A stretch of DNA of 64,000 bases from Zizania palustris (GCA_019279435.1 JAAALK010000287.1:17422162-17486161); one strand, 5' to 3'; numbered from the stretch's first letter, positions 46,583 through 59,021 are shown. Made by a program: numbers and translations. Notes: generated by a model not told the origin, from the sequence alone.

Positions 46583-47508
46583 TATTGGGGGAATAAGTTT
46601 TCCCTTAAACAGGGGCCAAATGACGTCAGCCTTCGTTGGCCTTTGGCTTGAAGCCTGACACTATCGAAGCAGGTTCCTTCCTGCCGAAGTTACTTCCAAA
46701 CCTCTAGACTCCTTTCGGAGCCCTTCGGATCGAAGCCTTTGGACTCCTTCCGGAGCCCTCCAGTTCGAGGCATCCAGGCCCTCTCTGAAGTTTGCCAGAA
46801 GCTAAGTCTTCAAGTTCTCTTCGGAGTTAGTCTCCAGACTTTCTTCGGAGTTAACCTCCGAGCTCCTTTCAGAGCTCCCTAGAGCCGGTCTCTGGACCCT
46901 CTCCAGCCAATTCGAAGCTAAGTATCCGAGAGCCCAGTTCGGAGTTCAGTTCGGAGCACGCTTTGAAGCCCACCTTGGAGTGTCCTTCGAAGCCTTCATT
47001 GCAGCCTTCGCTCGAAGAGCTCCAGCCGCTACTTCGAACTAGGAAAATATCTGTACTTCGCTACAGTGTAGAAGCCATACCGGGGGCCCCTCTGCCCCTA
47101 GTATGTCATTTAGCTGGTCAAGAAGTGACGTTTATTCGATACGTCTGTAAAGCTGTAAAGTACTTTGTATAGTAGAATAGCCTTTTTTCCCTTTTTTGCC
47201 CCTATAAGCCTATGACTTATAGAGGGCATTTAGGTCTTTCCCTTTGGCTTGCGTGCCTATAAAAGCAGGGCCAAGCCCTTGTAATAGTTCAGCTCCTTTA
47301 GGGGCTGTGAGATCCCCTGGATCCATTAGATTCAACCAAGGCAAACTTTGCCAAATCCACCATAAACTGGACGTAGGGCTATTATCCCTTTGGGGAGGTC
47401 CGAACCAGTATAAATCTTCGCTCCTTCTGAGAGAACCCTTCAAGGTTCATTTTACACACCATATACACATACAAAACCTGTGTTGTAGCTAATGCAATTG
47501 CTACAACA
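46583..47508 (+). repeat. 3-prime LTR of element D
   Basis: 926 bp, same ends as the 5-prime LTR, TATA box (TATAAAAG) at 47258-47265. The sequence beyond 47508 is the Mutator-like PMD gene, not the continuation of element C. Confidence 0.85.
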
Positions 47509-48850
47509 GTTGTCATAGTACGTTGTAGGATCATATTGTGCGTCATCATCGTGCACATCCTCAAGTGCACCTAGCCACTACGGGAAGTCCTCTGCCTAAA
47601 TGTTGTCCATCTACGCAATGTAGTCAGGGTATGACAGGTGGGTCTGTGGTTGTGCCCATTTAAGCTGCAAAAGAAGACACGTTAATACACAATTAATGTA
47701 AGTACATTTGCAAGTATAAGAAATACTTACCCGTCCATGACACCAAATATACGCCATCATTGGACGGTCCATGTCCTCGTTTTCTGGCGCTTGTGGGTAT
47801 GGTCTAATGTCAATCTAGGGCCAACCAAAACACACCCTTTCATATGACCAGATCTACATCAACAACGGATAGCCGGTGATCGATGCACCAGATGTCCGTC
47901 GTCGACATGCATCATATAGAGCACATTATGTCACGCAAAGAAGAGCAGATCCCCAAGAGCATTGTGGCATGACATCATTGGGGGCATCGACAATGGCTCA
48001 GGCAAACTGCACCAGGTGCTTGTCCACGGTATCTTCATGAGTGCTGGTGAACATGACCCAACTGAAAAGCCACATAATATAAGCCTCGAGATGTCGACTG
48101 ACTGAGTAGGTGTCTGCCTGAGGGTGGAGGTGCTCGGCCTATCAAAGAAGAAACGTTGGTACATAACCACTACAAATAAAATAATTTAGAACCACTAAAA
48201 ATGATGTACCTGATATTGATGTAGCCAACTCTGTGTCGGCCTGTGTGAGGATGTGAAGTCCTGCACTGCGTGTGGCAGGATGGGATGGACACCTGTGAAC
48301 CGTGTGAGAATGTCTTCTCTCCATGTTGGGTCCCCATCTCGTGTCACAATGACTGGTCCTGCTAATGGAAGTCCAAGCAGCATCGATATATCCTATAATG
48401 TGATTGTTACCTCCCCGCAAGATAGGTGAAAAGTATGTGTCTCCGGCCTCCACCTGTCGACACACGATATGATAAGAGATTGATCAAATGGAAACCCACT
48501 GGCTCCATCAACCATCCTCGCTAGAGGTAGTAAACCAGCACCACACAATCTACATGCACCAATCTATTAGTGACATAAAAAGTAAAACATGATCCCCTAT
48601 TATACACGAATAACTAACCTACCAACCCATTGATGATTGATGGTCCATGAATATTGCGGTGTCCCAGACTCTCATATGCATAAGATCACCCCCATCCGTA
48701 GTGGGGGGATGTGAGTGCTCGTGCCTAGTGGTGAGCATCGACAGAAGAGGAGAGAAGCTCGTACGACCAAGTATCATTACCTACCATCTGCACATTGGGA
48801 CTATGTTAGTAGGTTGCCAAAAACATGTGAGAAATTGAACTAATGTAAAA
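47509..48850 (-). pseudogene. PMD gene of a Mutator-like element (sense-orientation, decayed)
   Basis: Minus-strand pieces in changing frames read, from 48790 down: VWDTAIFMDHQSSMGW, WRPETHTFHLSCGEVTITL, LGLPLAGPVIVTRDGDP, TRFTGVHPILPHAVQDF, and at 47620-47510 PDYIAWMDNI and EDFPxWLGALEDVHDD. This is the aminotransferase-like plant mobile domain in the form found next to or fused with MULE transposases. Several introns seem to separate the pieces. It follows the transposase on the same strand and is cut at 47509 by element D. Its probable tail lies at 35541-35762. Confidence 0.6.
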
Positions 48851-48899
48851 ACTATACATACATGTTATGACTATGTACAATTAATGTCGTGTTACAATT

Positions 48900-50594
48900 T
48901 GTGTTTCATGTGGGCCCTCCTCTATTTGTGTTGGCTTATGTGCAATTCTTGTACGTGTGTCCACTCATGTTGCACAAAGAGCGTATTTTATTTCTTCACC
49001 TTGCTTCAGATTCATCCATGTCATTTCGAAGGCATTGTGTCTTCCTTCTGCCCACCTTTGAGTTGACATGTTGAAAATCTAAAACCCAACGGCGTGTGCC
49101 ATTTGGAGGGGAAGTTGTGAATGAGCTCATAACACCATACCCATGGAGTTCGCCACTCCAAGTCTCTAGAACTTTGTCTTTGCTGAAATGGTCTAACAAA
49201 TATGTTTCGGCATGTATATTAAATATAGCGCACATCGTGGTGATATGACTGCATGGTCTGTGGTATAGTGATGGTTTGTTGCAGCTACACTGACAAATAT
49301 TCATAACAGTGCACTCATGGACAATAACTTCCTGATTTGTTCTTCGTCTGCCTTTATCTCGACATGTTACCTTGAAACGGAGCTCCCGAGAACTTGTCTT
49401 GATGGCACGATGTTGTGTGGCCTCCTAACTTTTCTGTGTTAAGTACTCCATAATCTTTTTGCAATATAGATAACGCTCATCCCTGTGCACTACCAAATAA
49501 GCAATATGGTGATCGATGAAGTACCAAGTGGTTCCCCGGATTATGCCCTCCACAATGCCAACCAAAATCAAGCATCGCGTACTATGCATCACCTAATTGT
49601 ACACCTCCGTAAGGTTTGTGGTCATGATGCCATACCTTACGCCGTGCATGTCATATAATATAAACCACTCCTCTCTACTCTCAAATTTTATCCAATCTGA
49701 AAAGTTACAAAGTTTGGTCCGAGTCTGTTTGAGGATTGTCTGCTAATCATGAGTGGACCATGAACATAGTAGCTCAGGCTCATGCTCATCATTAGTTCTA
49801 GACTGTTGTTTTGTGGCCTTTTCATGCTTGTACTTTAAAGTTAACTCATCAAGTTTCGTCCAGAAGGACTTGAACTTTCTCTCTTGATTTTTGGCACATA
49901 GTCTCTTAAACATATTTGCCAATTCTTTATTCTTCCTAAAGTGACGGTAGAAATTTGCACCTAAATGATGCATGCACCATTGATATTGGATGTCTCTCCA
50001 AGGATAAGGCTCGTCTGGATCATTCTTCATATATTAGACTGCCTTTATAAGCCCGTCATGTCGGTCATGTATAACACAAACATTTTACCTATCTTGAACA
50101 ACTCCAATGTGCAACAATCGTAAGATCCACAACCTACTTTCATAGTTCTCACTTTCCACAAAACCAAAAGCAATTGGCACAACCTGGTTGTTGTCGTCAA
50201 CACCAATAGCCGTCAATATCTGACCTCTATACGTCCCGGTTAGAAATGTTCCATCCATACAAAGAATGAGATGGTAATACTTGAACGCCTGAATGCAAGC
50301 ACCAAATGCAAAGAATACTCAGTGTAGAATCTTAGTACCTTTCGGGAATATTGCATCCTTCTCTTGATAGGTGTAGTATGTGTCTGGGTTACGCGTCTGC
50401 ACCGTTTGCAAACAAAGAGGCAGGTTATGGTACGAGCACTCAAATGTACCAAACCTCATCTCGAGTGCTTTCTGTTTTGCCATCCATACCTTAGAATAGT
50501 TGATTGTGTATTGGAATCTTCTCTCTATGGCAAGTATTAAGGCCCGAGGCTCATAATTAAGATTCTCAACAATATCATAATAGATTACCCCCAC
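48900..50594 (-). pseudogene. Mutator-like (MULE) transposase
   Basis: From 50594 down: an N-terminal region (VENLNYEPRALILAIERRFQ), then the MULE catalytic region around 50260-50110 (LILCMDGTFLTGTYRGQ, GVDDNNQVVPIAFGFVESENYESW). Next come MHHLGANFYRHFRKNKELANMFKRL in pieces (about 49990-49890), YDMHGVRYGIMTTNLTEVYN, and a SWIM zinc finger CQCSCNKPSLYHRPCSH at about 49300-49250. The order and motifs are diagnostic. Several stops (for example near 50300, 50035 and 49740) make it a pseudogene. The element termini were not found: copia has inserted upstream at 50799. Confidence 0.8.
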
Positions 50595-50799
50595 AATGTA
50601 ACTAGCACTTAGTTATTGTGCCTAGTTATAGCTATATCAACCACACATGTATGATGGATCACAATTGAGCACACCCAATGAATTCCCCACTTTTGTTTAT
50701 ATGCGTGAACTCTACATGGACAATTACGATGGGGAATAGGGGAGCTACGCTTGCTGGCAAATTCAAAATTTCCGCCCTATGGCCCTAGGCTCATGCGCA

Positions 50800-51541
50800 T
50801 GTTAGGTCATAGATCGGTACCTTCTAGCACTTGACGTGCTAGGTGCAGCGGAAGAAGATGTTGGAGCGGTGCGTCTAGCCTCTCCTCGCTCCGTCCTTGC
50901 CGTCCTTCGCTGATCCAATCGATGAAGACGACATAGTCATTCGCATGTAGATGTTCACGAGTGTCGCTATTGGAGCAAAGCCTCCATATAGTCCACACGT
51001 ACAGGGATGGAGTACCTCCCACGACAGCGTGCTAGCACCGCACGTGGGAGATGGGGATCCTTGACCTCAATGTTTGAGATCAAGAAGTGGAGGAGAGAAC
51101 TCTTGGGTGGCTAGGTCTAATCTAGCCTTATTGATGTCCCCAAGACGTCCTCCTCCTCTCCTTATATAGGACTGAGGGCCCTTGGGTCATGCTTATCTCG
51201 AAACCGTAATAGATCCAATCTGTTTGCCCACGTCGGAACTTCCGATTCTGTATCGGAACTTCCGACATGGTATTTTAGGTCTCCTGACATAGTATGACAC
51301 GCAATAGATTCAATCTGTTATCACCCACCTCAAAACTTCTGATACCATATCGGAACTTCCAATCAGTACAAAATTCCTCTGATTCCAAATCGGAACTTCT
51401 GGCTTGTCAGAACTTCCGATACCATATCGGAACTTCCGAAGCAACAATTGCTCTCTATATCGAGACCAGAAATTAATCGGAACTTCTGATACTCACTATC
51501 GGAACTTCCGATCCATTGAATTTTCTTGGGCATAACCTTCA
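50800..51541 (-). repeat. 3-prime LTR of the copia element
   Basis: 742 bp. The high end reads (minus strand) CAAGTGGGAGAT then TGAAGGTTATGCC, the usual copia polypurine tract and LTR start; the low end is TGTTAGGTCATAG (plus strand). A TATA box read on the minus strand is at about 51162-51168. U3 carries a cluster of TCGGAACTTCCGA-type palindromes. Confidence 0.75.
51225..51515. repeat. clustered 13-bp palindromes in copia U3
   Basis: TCGGAACTTCCGA, a perfect odd palindrome, or one- to three-base variants of it, occurs about nine times between 51231 and 51512, often next to a GATAC or TATC phrase. It lies upstream of the minus-strand TATA box, where enhancer-like elements would sit. Confidence 0.75.
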
Positions 51542-52458
51542 ATCTCCCACTTGCACAATAACCAATTCTTTGCATGTTTTAATACATCCCCTTAAGTGTG
51601 TGACCCAATAGGTTCATACACTAACGGTTGTTCACCGGAAACTATTTCCGACTCACTGATCAATAGCGGTACCTAGCAGCACATATTGACCCCCCGAAAG
51701 TGTACAAAATCAAATTTTCATGAACCTTGATATACGCATGCACTAGTCCCTTTACCACGCGCCGTTAGTCAAGCTCAAGGTGAGATATGTGCCACCCTTG
51801 TTGGTTAACTTGACATTTTCACTTGTCAAGTATCAGATTCAAATCATGACTAACTCCTTAGTCATAGTGGCATGGCCATGCACTTTTCTAATCCAATACC
51901 TCGAGGGTCCAGAGATGACTCTCTCGTTATTAGGAGGGGTAAATTCCATCTTGATCGCTCACATCCCAAGACATGTTTCACAACACACCTAAAAACAACC
52001 CTTATTACTACCCTGTTACGGAATAGCGTTAGGAAGCATCTAAGTGTGTCACTACGCATTCTGGAATCAAATGACGATCTCAAGTCCAAGGAATTTGCAG
52101 GTACACCATTTGAGATGACAATTGTTGGCACATAACAATCTCAGCAGTATCTCAAGTGGGTCTATCCAACACCATGTTCACTAACATGTGTCCACATCAC
52201 TGATTTGACATCTCTATGTCTATGATCTATGAAACACAATCATCAATTAGTCAGATGTGCTAATCCATGTATCATCACTGTCCCACATGATGACAAGATT
52301 AGGGACCCTTTTGAACAACATCGTCATAAAGCCAAAAGTTTCACATAACAAGTCGTATTCATTAATTAAATGAAAATGATATTTATTCAAGGAAAAAGAT
52401 AACAATTATCCTAATACATTAGCATAGACTCTACTAGCATCTTCCATAAACACATGAC
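51542..52458 (-). mobile_element. copia 3-prime non-coding region
   Basis: The stretch between the RNase H stop and the polypurine tract. No coding frame of interest; the purine tract AAGTGGGAGAT (minus strand) is at its LTR end. Longer than the usual copia 3-prime UTR (about 0.9 kb). Confidence 0.5.
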
Positions 52459-55116
52459 TCACTCACGCAAGTATCTAATACCCATGGAGCTCATATGCGC
52501 CTCATGCTTGGGTTGTGGAAGAGGCTTCGTCAACGGATCTGCCATGTTCAAATCCGTGTGCACCTTGTAAATATTCACATCACCTCTCTCAATGATCTCG
52601 CGGATCAGGTGATATCGCCGAAGTATATGTTTGGATTTTTGGTGCGACCTAGGCTCCTTGGCTTGTGCAATGGCACCACTATTATCACAATAGAGGTCCA
52701 CTAGACTGTACACACTAGGAACAACACCCAGCTCAGAAACAAACTTCCTGATCCAAACGGCCTCCTTCACCGCTTCTGAAGCAGCGATATACTCAGCTTC
52801 CATTGTAGAATCGGCCACCGTCTCTTTCTTGGAACTCTTCCAACTCACTGCGCCTCCATTGAGGCAAAACACAAAACCAGATTGTGATCGAGAATCATCT
52901 TTATCGGTCTAAAAGCTAGCATCCGTGTAACCACTTACAATGAGCTCCTCTTCACCACCGTATACCAGGAACAATTCCTTAGTCCTTCTCAAGTACTTGA
53001 GGATACTCTTTACTATAGCCCAGTGACTTTCACTCGGGTTTGATTGGTACCTGCTCGTAACACTTAGAGCATATGACACATCTGGCCATGTACATAGCAT
53101 GGCGTACATGATGGATCCAATTGCGGAGGCATACGGGATCACACTCATCTTCTCTAGCTCATAAGGTGTCACAGCACACTGAGTCTTACTAAGATAAATA
53201 CCATGTGACATTAGCAGGAATCACTTCTTAGAATTCTGCATTTTGAACCGTTTCAAAACCTTGTCAATGTACATACTTTGGCTTAATCCAAGTAACCGTT
53301 TTGATCTATCTCTATAGATCTTTATGCCAAAAATGTATGCTACCTCTCCAAGATCTTTCATCAAAAAACTATTTATCAGTGAAGTCTTGACATCATTCAA
53401 CAAAGGAATGTCGTTTCCGATCAACAATATGTCATCCACATATAGGACCAAAAACACAAGTGAGCTCCCACTAGCCTTTTTGTAAACACAAGGCTCTTCT
53501 TCATTTTTCATGAAGCCAAACCCTTTGACTACCTCATCAAAACGAAGATTCCAACTCCGAGAAGCTTGCTTTAATCCATAAATAGACTTTAGCAACTTAC
53601 AAACTTTCCCAGCATTCCCTGGACCATCAAGACCTTCATGCTGTGTCAAGTACACATCCATACTTAGGTTTCCATTTAGGTAAGCCGTCTTGACATCCAT
53701 TTGCCATATCTCATAATCATAAAATGCGGCAATAGCTAGGATGATCCGAATAGACTTAAGTATAGTGACGAGCAAAAACGTTTTATCATAATCAACACCT
53801 TGAATTTGTCTAAAACCTTTCGCCACCAATCGTGCCTTATAGATGTGAACATTTTCATCAACGTCTATATTTTTCTTGAAGATCCATTTACATTCAATAG
53901 TTTTTACACTATCGGGTGGATCAACCAAGTCCCAAACTTGATTGGAACGCATGGACTCCAACTCGGATCCAATGGCTCCAAGCCATTTCTTAGAGTCTGG
54001 TCCCATCATTGCTTCCGCATAGGTCTTGGGCTCATTGTTGTCCAACAACAAAATGTCGTGATGCCCAGTGGTCAAGAACATGTACCTCTCTAGCGCATGG
54101 AGTACTCTCCCAGACCTTCGTGGGGCTGGTGCATCTTCAACATGCTCCGCAACATTTTGCTCATCCTATTGTTGATCAGTGGGATCTGGAACACTTTCTA
54201 GCGACTCTCGAACCTCTTTGAGATGCACCGTCCTCCCACTAACTCCTTTTGAGAGAAACTCTTTCTCAAGGAACACACCATTTCGATCGACAAACACTTT
54301 GCCCTCCTCTCTATTATAGAAATAGTATCCTTTGCTTTCCCTAGGATACCCCACAAAGAAACACTTGTCAGACTTAGGACTAAGTTTGTCAGACATTATA
54401 CATTTGCCATACGCCTCACATCTCCAAATCTTTAGAAAAGAAAAATTGGAACGCCTCCCAGACCACATCTCATATGGCGTCTTCTCTACTGACTTAGATG
54501 GAACCCTATTAATCGTGACAGCTGCAGTTTCTAGAGCGTCACCCCAAAAGGATAATAGAAGATCTGTGTGACTCATCATGGACCGCACCATGTCCAACAA
54601 AGTGTGATTTCTCTGCTCGGACACCCCATTCCATTGAGGCGTGCCGAGTGGAGTCAGCTATGGAACAATTCCACACTTCTTCAGATGATCACTAAACTCA
54701 TGCAAATATTCAACACCATGATTCGATTGTAGAAATTTAATTGTCTTGCCCGTATGATTTTGTACCTCATTCTGAAACTCCTTGAACTTTTCGAAGGATT
54801 CCCACTTATGCCTCATCAAGTAGACATAGCCATATCTACTAAAGTCATCGGGAAAAGTAATGAAGTACTGAAATCCTTTCCTAGTCGTGTGACTCATTGG
54901 ACCACACACATCAGTATGTACTATGGCCAATAGCTCACTCGCCCTCTCACTCTCTCCATTGAAAGGCATCTTTGTCATTTTGCCAAGTAAACAAGACTCG
55001 CATGTGTCATATGATTCAAAATCAAATGACTCCAAAAGTCCATCACTATGGAGCTTTTGTACACACTTCTCATTTATATGACCCAAATGACAATGCCAGA
55101 TGTAGGTAGGGTTCAA
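52459..55116 (-). pseudogene. copia pol: integrase, reverse transcriptase, RNase H
   Basis: From 55116 down: pre-integrase zinc finger (WHCHLGHINEKC, CESCLLGKM), integrase core with VHTDVCGP and SEQRNHTLLDMV, where the middle catalytic Asp is replaced (QSNHGVEYL instead of the usual SDRGGEYL). A TAG falls at about 54659. The RT has QMDVKTAYLNG and the catalytic LYVDDILLIGND (about 53440). After a break near 53212-53220 the frame continues (YASAIGSIMYAM). RNase H ends the gene (GAVSWKSSKKETVADSTMEAEY, DNSGAI, LNMADPLTK). Stops at three junctions and the altered integrase residue make it inactive. Confidence 0.88.
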
Positions 55117-55182
55117 ATCATTGAGTCATTGTTTCTTGGTACTAATGTTATAAACGTGTGTATCGTATAACGTCTGACAAGC

Positions 55183-56650
55183 CACCGATGGGCTCAGTTG
55201 AGTCATTGAGTCGTTGCTTCGGCTCACAGTGGACGAAGCCGCTGGAGCCACTGATGCCTATGCCATACTATTGGGCGGGATCACCATGGGCCCCGAACTA
55301 TACCTCGCCACCGGAGTACCCTTCGCAGTATAACATTGCCCCCTGTTTTCCTTCGGAGTATTATGATTGGCAGGGACAAATAGACATGGCGTAGGGGGAC
55401 GTCTTCCACAGGCTATCTGTGGTACCTCCGAATCGACTCACACAGGACGAAGCCAAGGAATATGGGCACGAAGAGGTGAGGAAGAGGGAGTCTGAGGCCA
55501 TCACAGTTAGGGTAGGGTCTCAGGAAGTCCTAATCCCAAAGGCCCATTCGCCGAAGCCTGACGAAGGTAAGTCCCCTAGTCCAGCCAAGGCCATTACCGG
55601 AGCCCGGTCCGTAGAGAGGTCCCTACTGAGCATAAAAAATACAAGGCTGACCCGAGTGATGCCCATTCGGCCAGAGATCACAGAAACAAATTAGTGGCGC
55701 CTGGTACTAGGCCACAGCCATCTTGGGCACCTCCTAGTATGTCCAAATCACAAAAGATGAGCTTTCAACTCCTACGGTCACAGGAGATGCATGAGAAGAA
55801 GGCCAAGTATGAGCGAGACGCCATATTTGAGGAAATCCACCCTCGGCCAGTCATGAACCAAGTATGGAAGCCCAAGCCGGTTGAGATGAGCAACCCGGCT
55901 CCCGCTCTGAGCGACGATGATGATGGCATGCTCGACGACGACTACACGCTCGTCTTTGAGGGGCCCACACCGCAGGCAATGGACATAAACGTTGTCATGC
56001 TTCCCGCCGAGTTTGCACTACCACGAGACGAGGCCGAGGTCACGTAATTAAACCTCGGCCCGCGAGATGCCATTTTCAAAAAGCCCGATGATATGGCTCG
56101 CCACCTAAAACCCCTCTACGTCAAGGGACAAATTGATAGGAAGTCGATCTTCAGGATGCTTGTTGATGGTGGCTCCACTTCAATTTAATGCCCAACTCTC
56201 TTTTGAAGAAGCATAGCAGGGGTGAGGAAGACTTAAAAAAACCAACCTAATTCTCAATGGCTTCAATGGTGAGAGATCTGAAGCAAAAGACATACTCTCC
56301 CTAGAGTTGATAGTGGGTAACAGACACTGCCAACAACATTCTTCGTCGTCGATGTGCAAGGTAACTACAGTGTGCTACTTGGGCGTGACTGGATTCATGC
56401 AAATTGTTGTATTCCTTCTACTTTGCACCAATGCCTAATGCAATGGGACAGAGATGATGTGGAGGTTGTACCAGCAGATACCTCAGCCCAATTAGCATTG
56501 GCCGATGTATCCATCGACGCCGTCCATGACAAAGTAGAGTGTTTATCAGGTAGATACCTCTCGGATTACGACTTTGTTAGCGTATCCGAGGGACGCTTTG
56601 TACATGTGTCTATAAAGTCGTCTGGTGTAGCACAACTATTTCTAAATTAG
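55183..56650 (+). pseudogene. E2 gag-pro linker and aspartic protease
   Basis: Broken frames at 55183-55394, 55419-55694, 55694-56047 and 56354-56650. The protease site MLVDGGSTS (about 56155-56185) is followed at once by a stop from a small deletion; GNYSVLLGRDWIHANCC and YLSDYDFVSVSEG follow. It matches E1 9173-10744 closely. At least five disruptions. Confidence 0.7.
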
Positions 56651-56654
56651 TAGT

Positions 56655-58611
56655 CATGTCTAGTAAAAGTAATCTTGATTGGCTGAAGTCTCGTGTAGAG
56701 TAATATCGGTCTTCTAAAGATGGTATTGCCGAAGCCATTGAATACTTTAGCGAAGTAGAAAAGTTAGGACAAGGTTTTGCGTCGGCCGATCCTTTAGAAG
56801 AGGTCGATATAGGCGATGGTAACATTCCAAGGCTAACTTTTGTAAATTAAATTTACAGGCTGATGAAAAGGCTGAAGTAATAAAATTGCTTCGGTCGTAC
56901 GTTGATTGTTTTGCATGGGAGTATAGAGAGATGCCCGGACTAAGCCACGAGCTCGTGGAGCATCGGCTACCTATTAAACCCGGGTTTAGGCCTTATAAAT
57001 AGCCCTCATCGCTTTAATTCGGTCGTATATGACCGAGTTAAAGAAGAGGTAGAACGATTACTCAAGGCTGAATTTATTAGTCCATGCAGGTATGCTGAAT
57101 GGGTCACCAACATTGTACCTGTAGAGAAGAAGGGGAGCGGCAAAATACGAGTTTGTATTGATTTCAGGGATCTGAACAAGGCCACTCCGAAGGACGAATA
57201 TCCCATGCCGATAGCCGACATGTTGATCAACGATGCTTCAGGACACAAGGTACTAAGTTTTCTTGATGGCAATGCTGATTATAATCAAATTTTTATGGCC
57301 GAAGAGGATGTGTACAAGACAGCCTTTCGGTGCCCTGTTTTTGTCGGTTTGTTAGAGTGGGTCGTTATGACTTTTGGTTTAAAGAATGCTGGCGCTACAT
57401 ATCAACGTGCTATGAATTTGATCTTTCATAACTTGCTAGGATTTATGCTAGAAGTCTACATAGATGATGTTGTAGTCAAATCGGACGCTATGGGAAACCA
57501 CCTAGCCGTTTGAAAGTTGTTTTTGATAGGATGCATCGTGTCGACAAGCAAGTTTTTAGGATTCATGATTCATGAAAGAGGTATCGAGATTGATCCTAAG
57601 AGGCTTGAAAAGATTAGGAACTTTGAAGCGCCGACATGCAAGAGAGATGTGCATAAGTTGGTAGGCAAGATGAATTATTTGTGTCGCTTTATATATAACT
57701 TATCTGTCAAGATCGATGCTTTTGTCCCTATACTCCGGCTAAAGAATGAAGTCGAGTTCACTTGGTGGGAAAGTCAGCAAAGCGTCTTTGAGAAGATTAA
57801 AGAGTGCTTGTCGTCACCACCCGTGGTAAGAGCACCGACAACTGGAATTCCGTTTCGGTTGTACGTTGCCGCAGAAGATAGTATAATTGGAGTCGTGCTA
57901 ACTCAGGAGGTGGAGGGAAAAGAGTACATCATCACATTCTTGAGCCACCGCCTGCTGGATGCCGAAACAAGGTACGTGTTTGTGGAGCGTTTGTGTTTCT
58001 CACTTTATTATGCATGTACCAAATTACGTCACTATCTTCTCCCTAGCACATGTATTGTTGCTTGTCAAACCGATGTCGTTAAGTACATGTCACAAAATCC
58101 GATTCTAAGTGGTAGAATCGGAAAGTGGGCTTATGTTTTGATTGAGTACGATTTGGCTTATGAACCTCTAAGAGCTATGAAAGGCCAAATCGTCGCTGAA
58201 TTTATAGTTGATCACCACGTGGATATCAATTGGAGTAACAGTGTTGCTCTAATTGAAGTATCTCCATGGAAACTTTATTTTGATGGTTTAGTTTGCAAAA
58301 ATGGCCAATGTATTGGAGTGGTTCTCGTATCACCTAATGACATGCACTTTGAGACCTCGACCCGTTTAGAATTTCCTTCTTCTAATAATCAAACCGAATA
58401 TGAAGCTTTATTGCTAGGACTTGAATTGCTAGATTCCATGGGTATTAAACATGTTCATGTATATGGTGATTCCCTGTTAGTGGTCCAACAAGTAGCTAAA
58501 ATTTCTCAATGCTTTAATGGTTTACTAAATAGCTACTTGGATAAATGCTTAGACATAATTGTGGCCTTTGATGACTTCAAAATTTCTCACGTGTCAAGAG
58601 AAGCCAATTAA
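56655..58611 (+). pseudogene. E2 reverse transcriptase and RNase H domains
   Basis: An ATG at 56655 (MSSKSNLDWLKS) parallels the E1 pol linker. The RT has CIDFRDLNK, TPKDEYPMP, FRCPVF and YIDDVVVKSD (about 57460). A deletion of about 40 bp near 57515, compared with E1, removes the GLKMNPLKCAF segment and shifts the frame. A 364-codon frame (57517-58611) then continues through the first RNase H region (GVVLTQEVEGKEY) and second domain (YFDGLVCKNG, NNQTEYEALLLGLELLD). A TAA ends it at 58609-58611. Confidence 0.8.
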
Positions 58612-59021
58612 ATTACAAATGATTTGGTTCAGTAAGCATCTAGCTATCAAGTCAGGATGGGAAAATTTTCTGTACAGGAAAAGCCAATGCTTGAACTCCC
58701 TACCGAAGCCACAGGCTTCGAAAGGACGCAAGGTCTGTCGGACCCTCCGGATCGGACCCCTCCATCCACCGGAGGGTGTTGCGTGCCGGAGCCCTTGTGC
58801 CAGAGACTTTCATCCACCGAAGGACCCTGCATGCCGGACCCCTCACACCGAAGCCTTCCAGGAAACAGAGGCCTTCGCACGCCGGACCCCTCCGGTAGAG
58901 GACTTCAGTCCGATCGGCTCTACACAGCCGATCCAGCCAGCCTTCGGTAGAAACAGGAAAGGCCTAGGGGGCACTCTGAAATTAGCAATTTAGACACCAC
59001 TCTAGGGAAAGAGTTAGCAAA

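Larger units (their letters stand above)
40602..47508 (+). mobile_element. element D: LTR element without gag-pol, carrying an antisense gene
   Basis: LTRs at 40602-41505 and 46583-47508, a primer-binding site at 41508-41525 and a polypurine tract at 46571-46582 define a complete plus-strand LTR element of 6907 bp. The 5.1-kb interior shows no protease, RT, RNase H or integrase motif on either strand. It does hold a multi-exon gene on the minus strand (43452-46137). Such large non-autonomous LTR elements depend on another element for mobility. The flanks CCTTA and GTTGT do not match, so no target duplication survives. Confidence 0.8.
50800..55182 (-). mobile_element. Ty1/copia retrotransposon, 5-prime part missing
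   Basis: Minus-strand order integrase, RT, RNase H, then 3-prime LTR (51541-50800). The order is the copia one (integrase before RT). Gag, protease and 5-prime LTR are absent: at about 55183 the sequence changes to an E1-family fragment in the other orientation. It lies just upstream of the MULE transposase. Confidence 0.85.
55183..59021 (+). mobile_element. E2: internal fragment of the E1 family, opposite orientation
   Basis: The sequence follows E1 from the gag-pro linker (SQWTKPLEPLMP versus SQWPRTLEPPMP in E1) to just before the integrase zinc finger. Both LTRs, gag and integrase are missing. The left end abuts copia, the right end abuts the chromodomain-gypsy LTR at 59022. The last 300 bp (58690-58990) contain a GC-rich CCTCCG/CCGGACCCC linker also seen in E1 at 6900-7070. 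Confidence 0.8.

Noticed and set aside
51225..51515. Heat-shock elements in the copia LTR
   Set aside because: The GAA and TTC arms are separated by one base, not the two needed for the canonical element.
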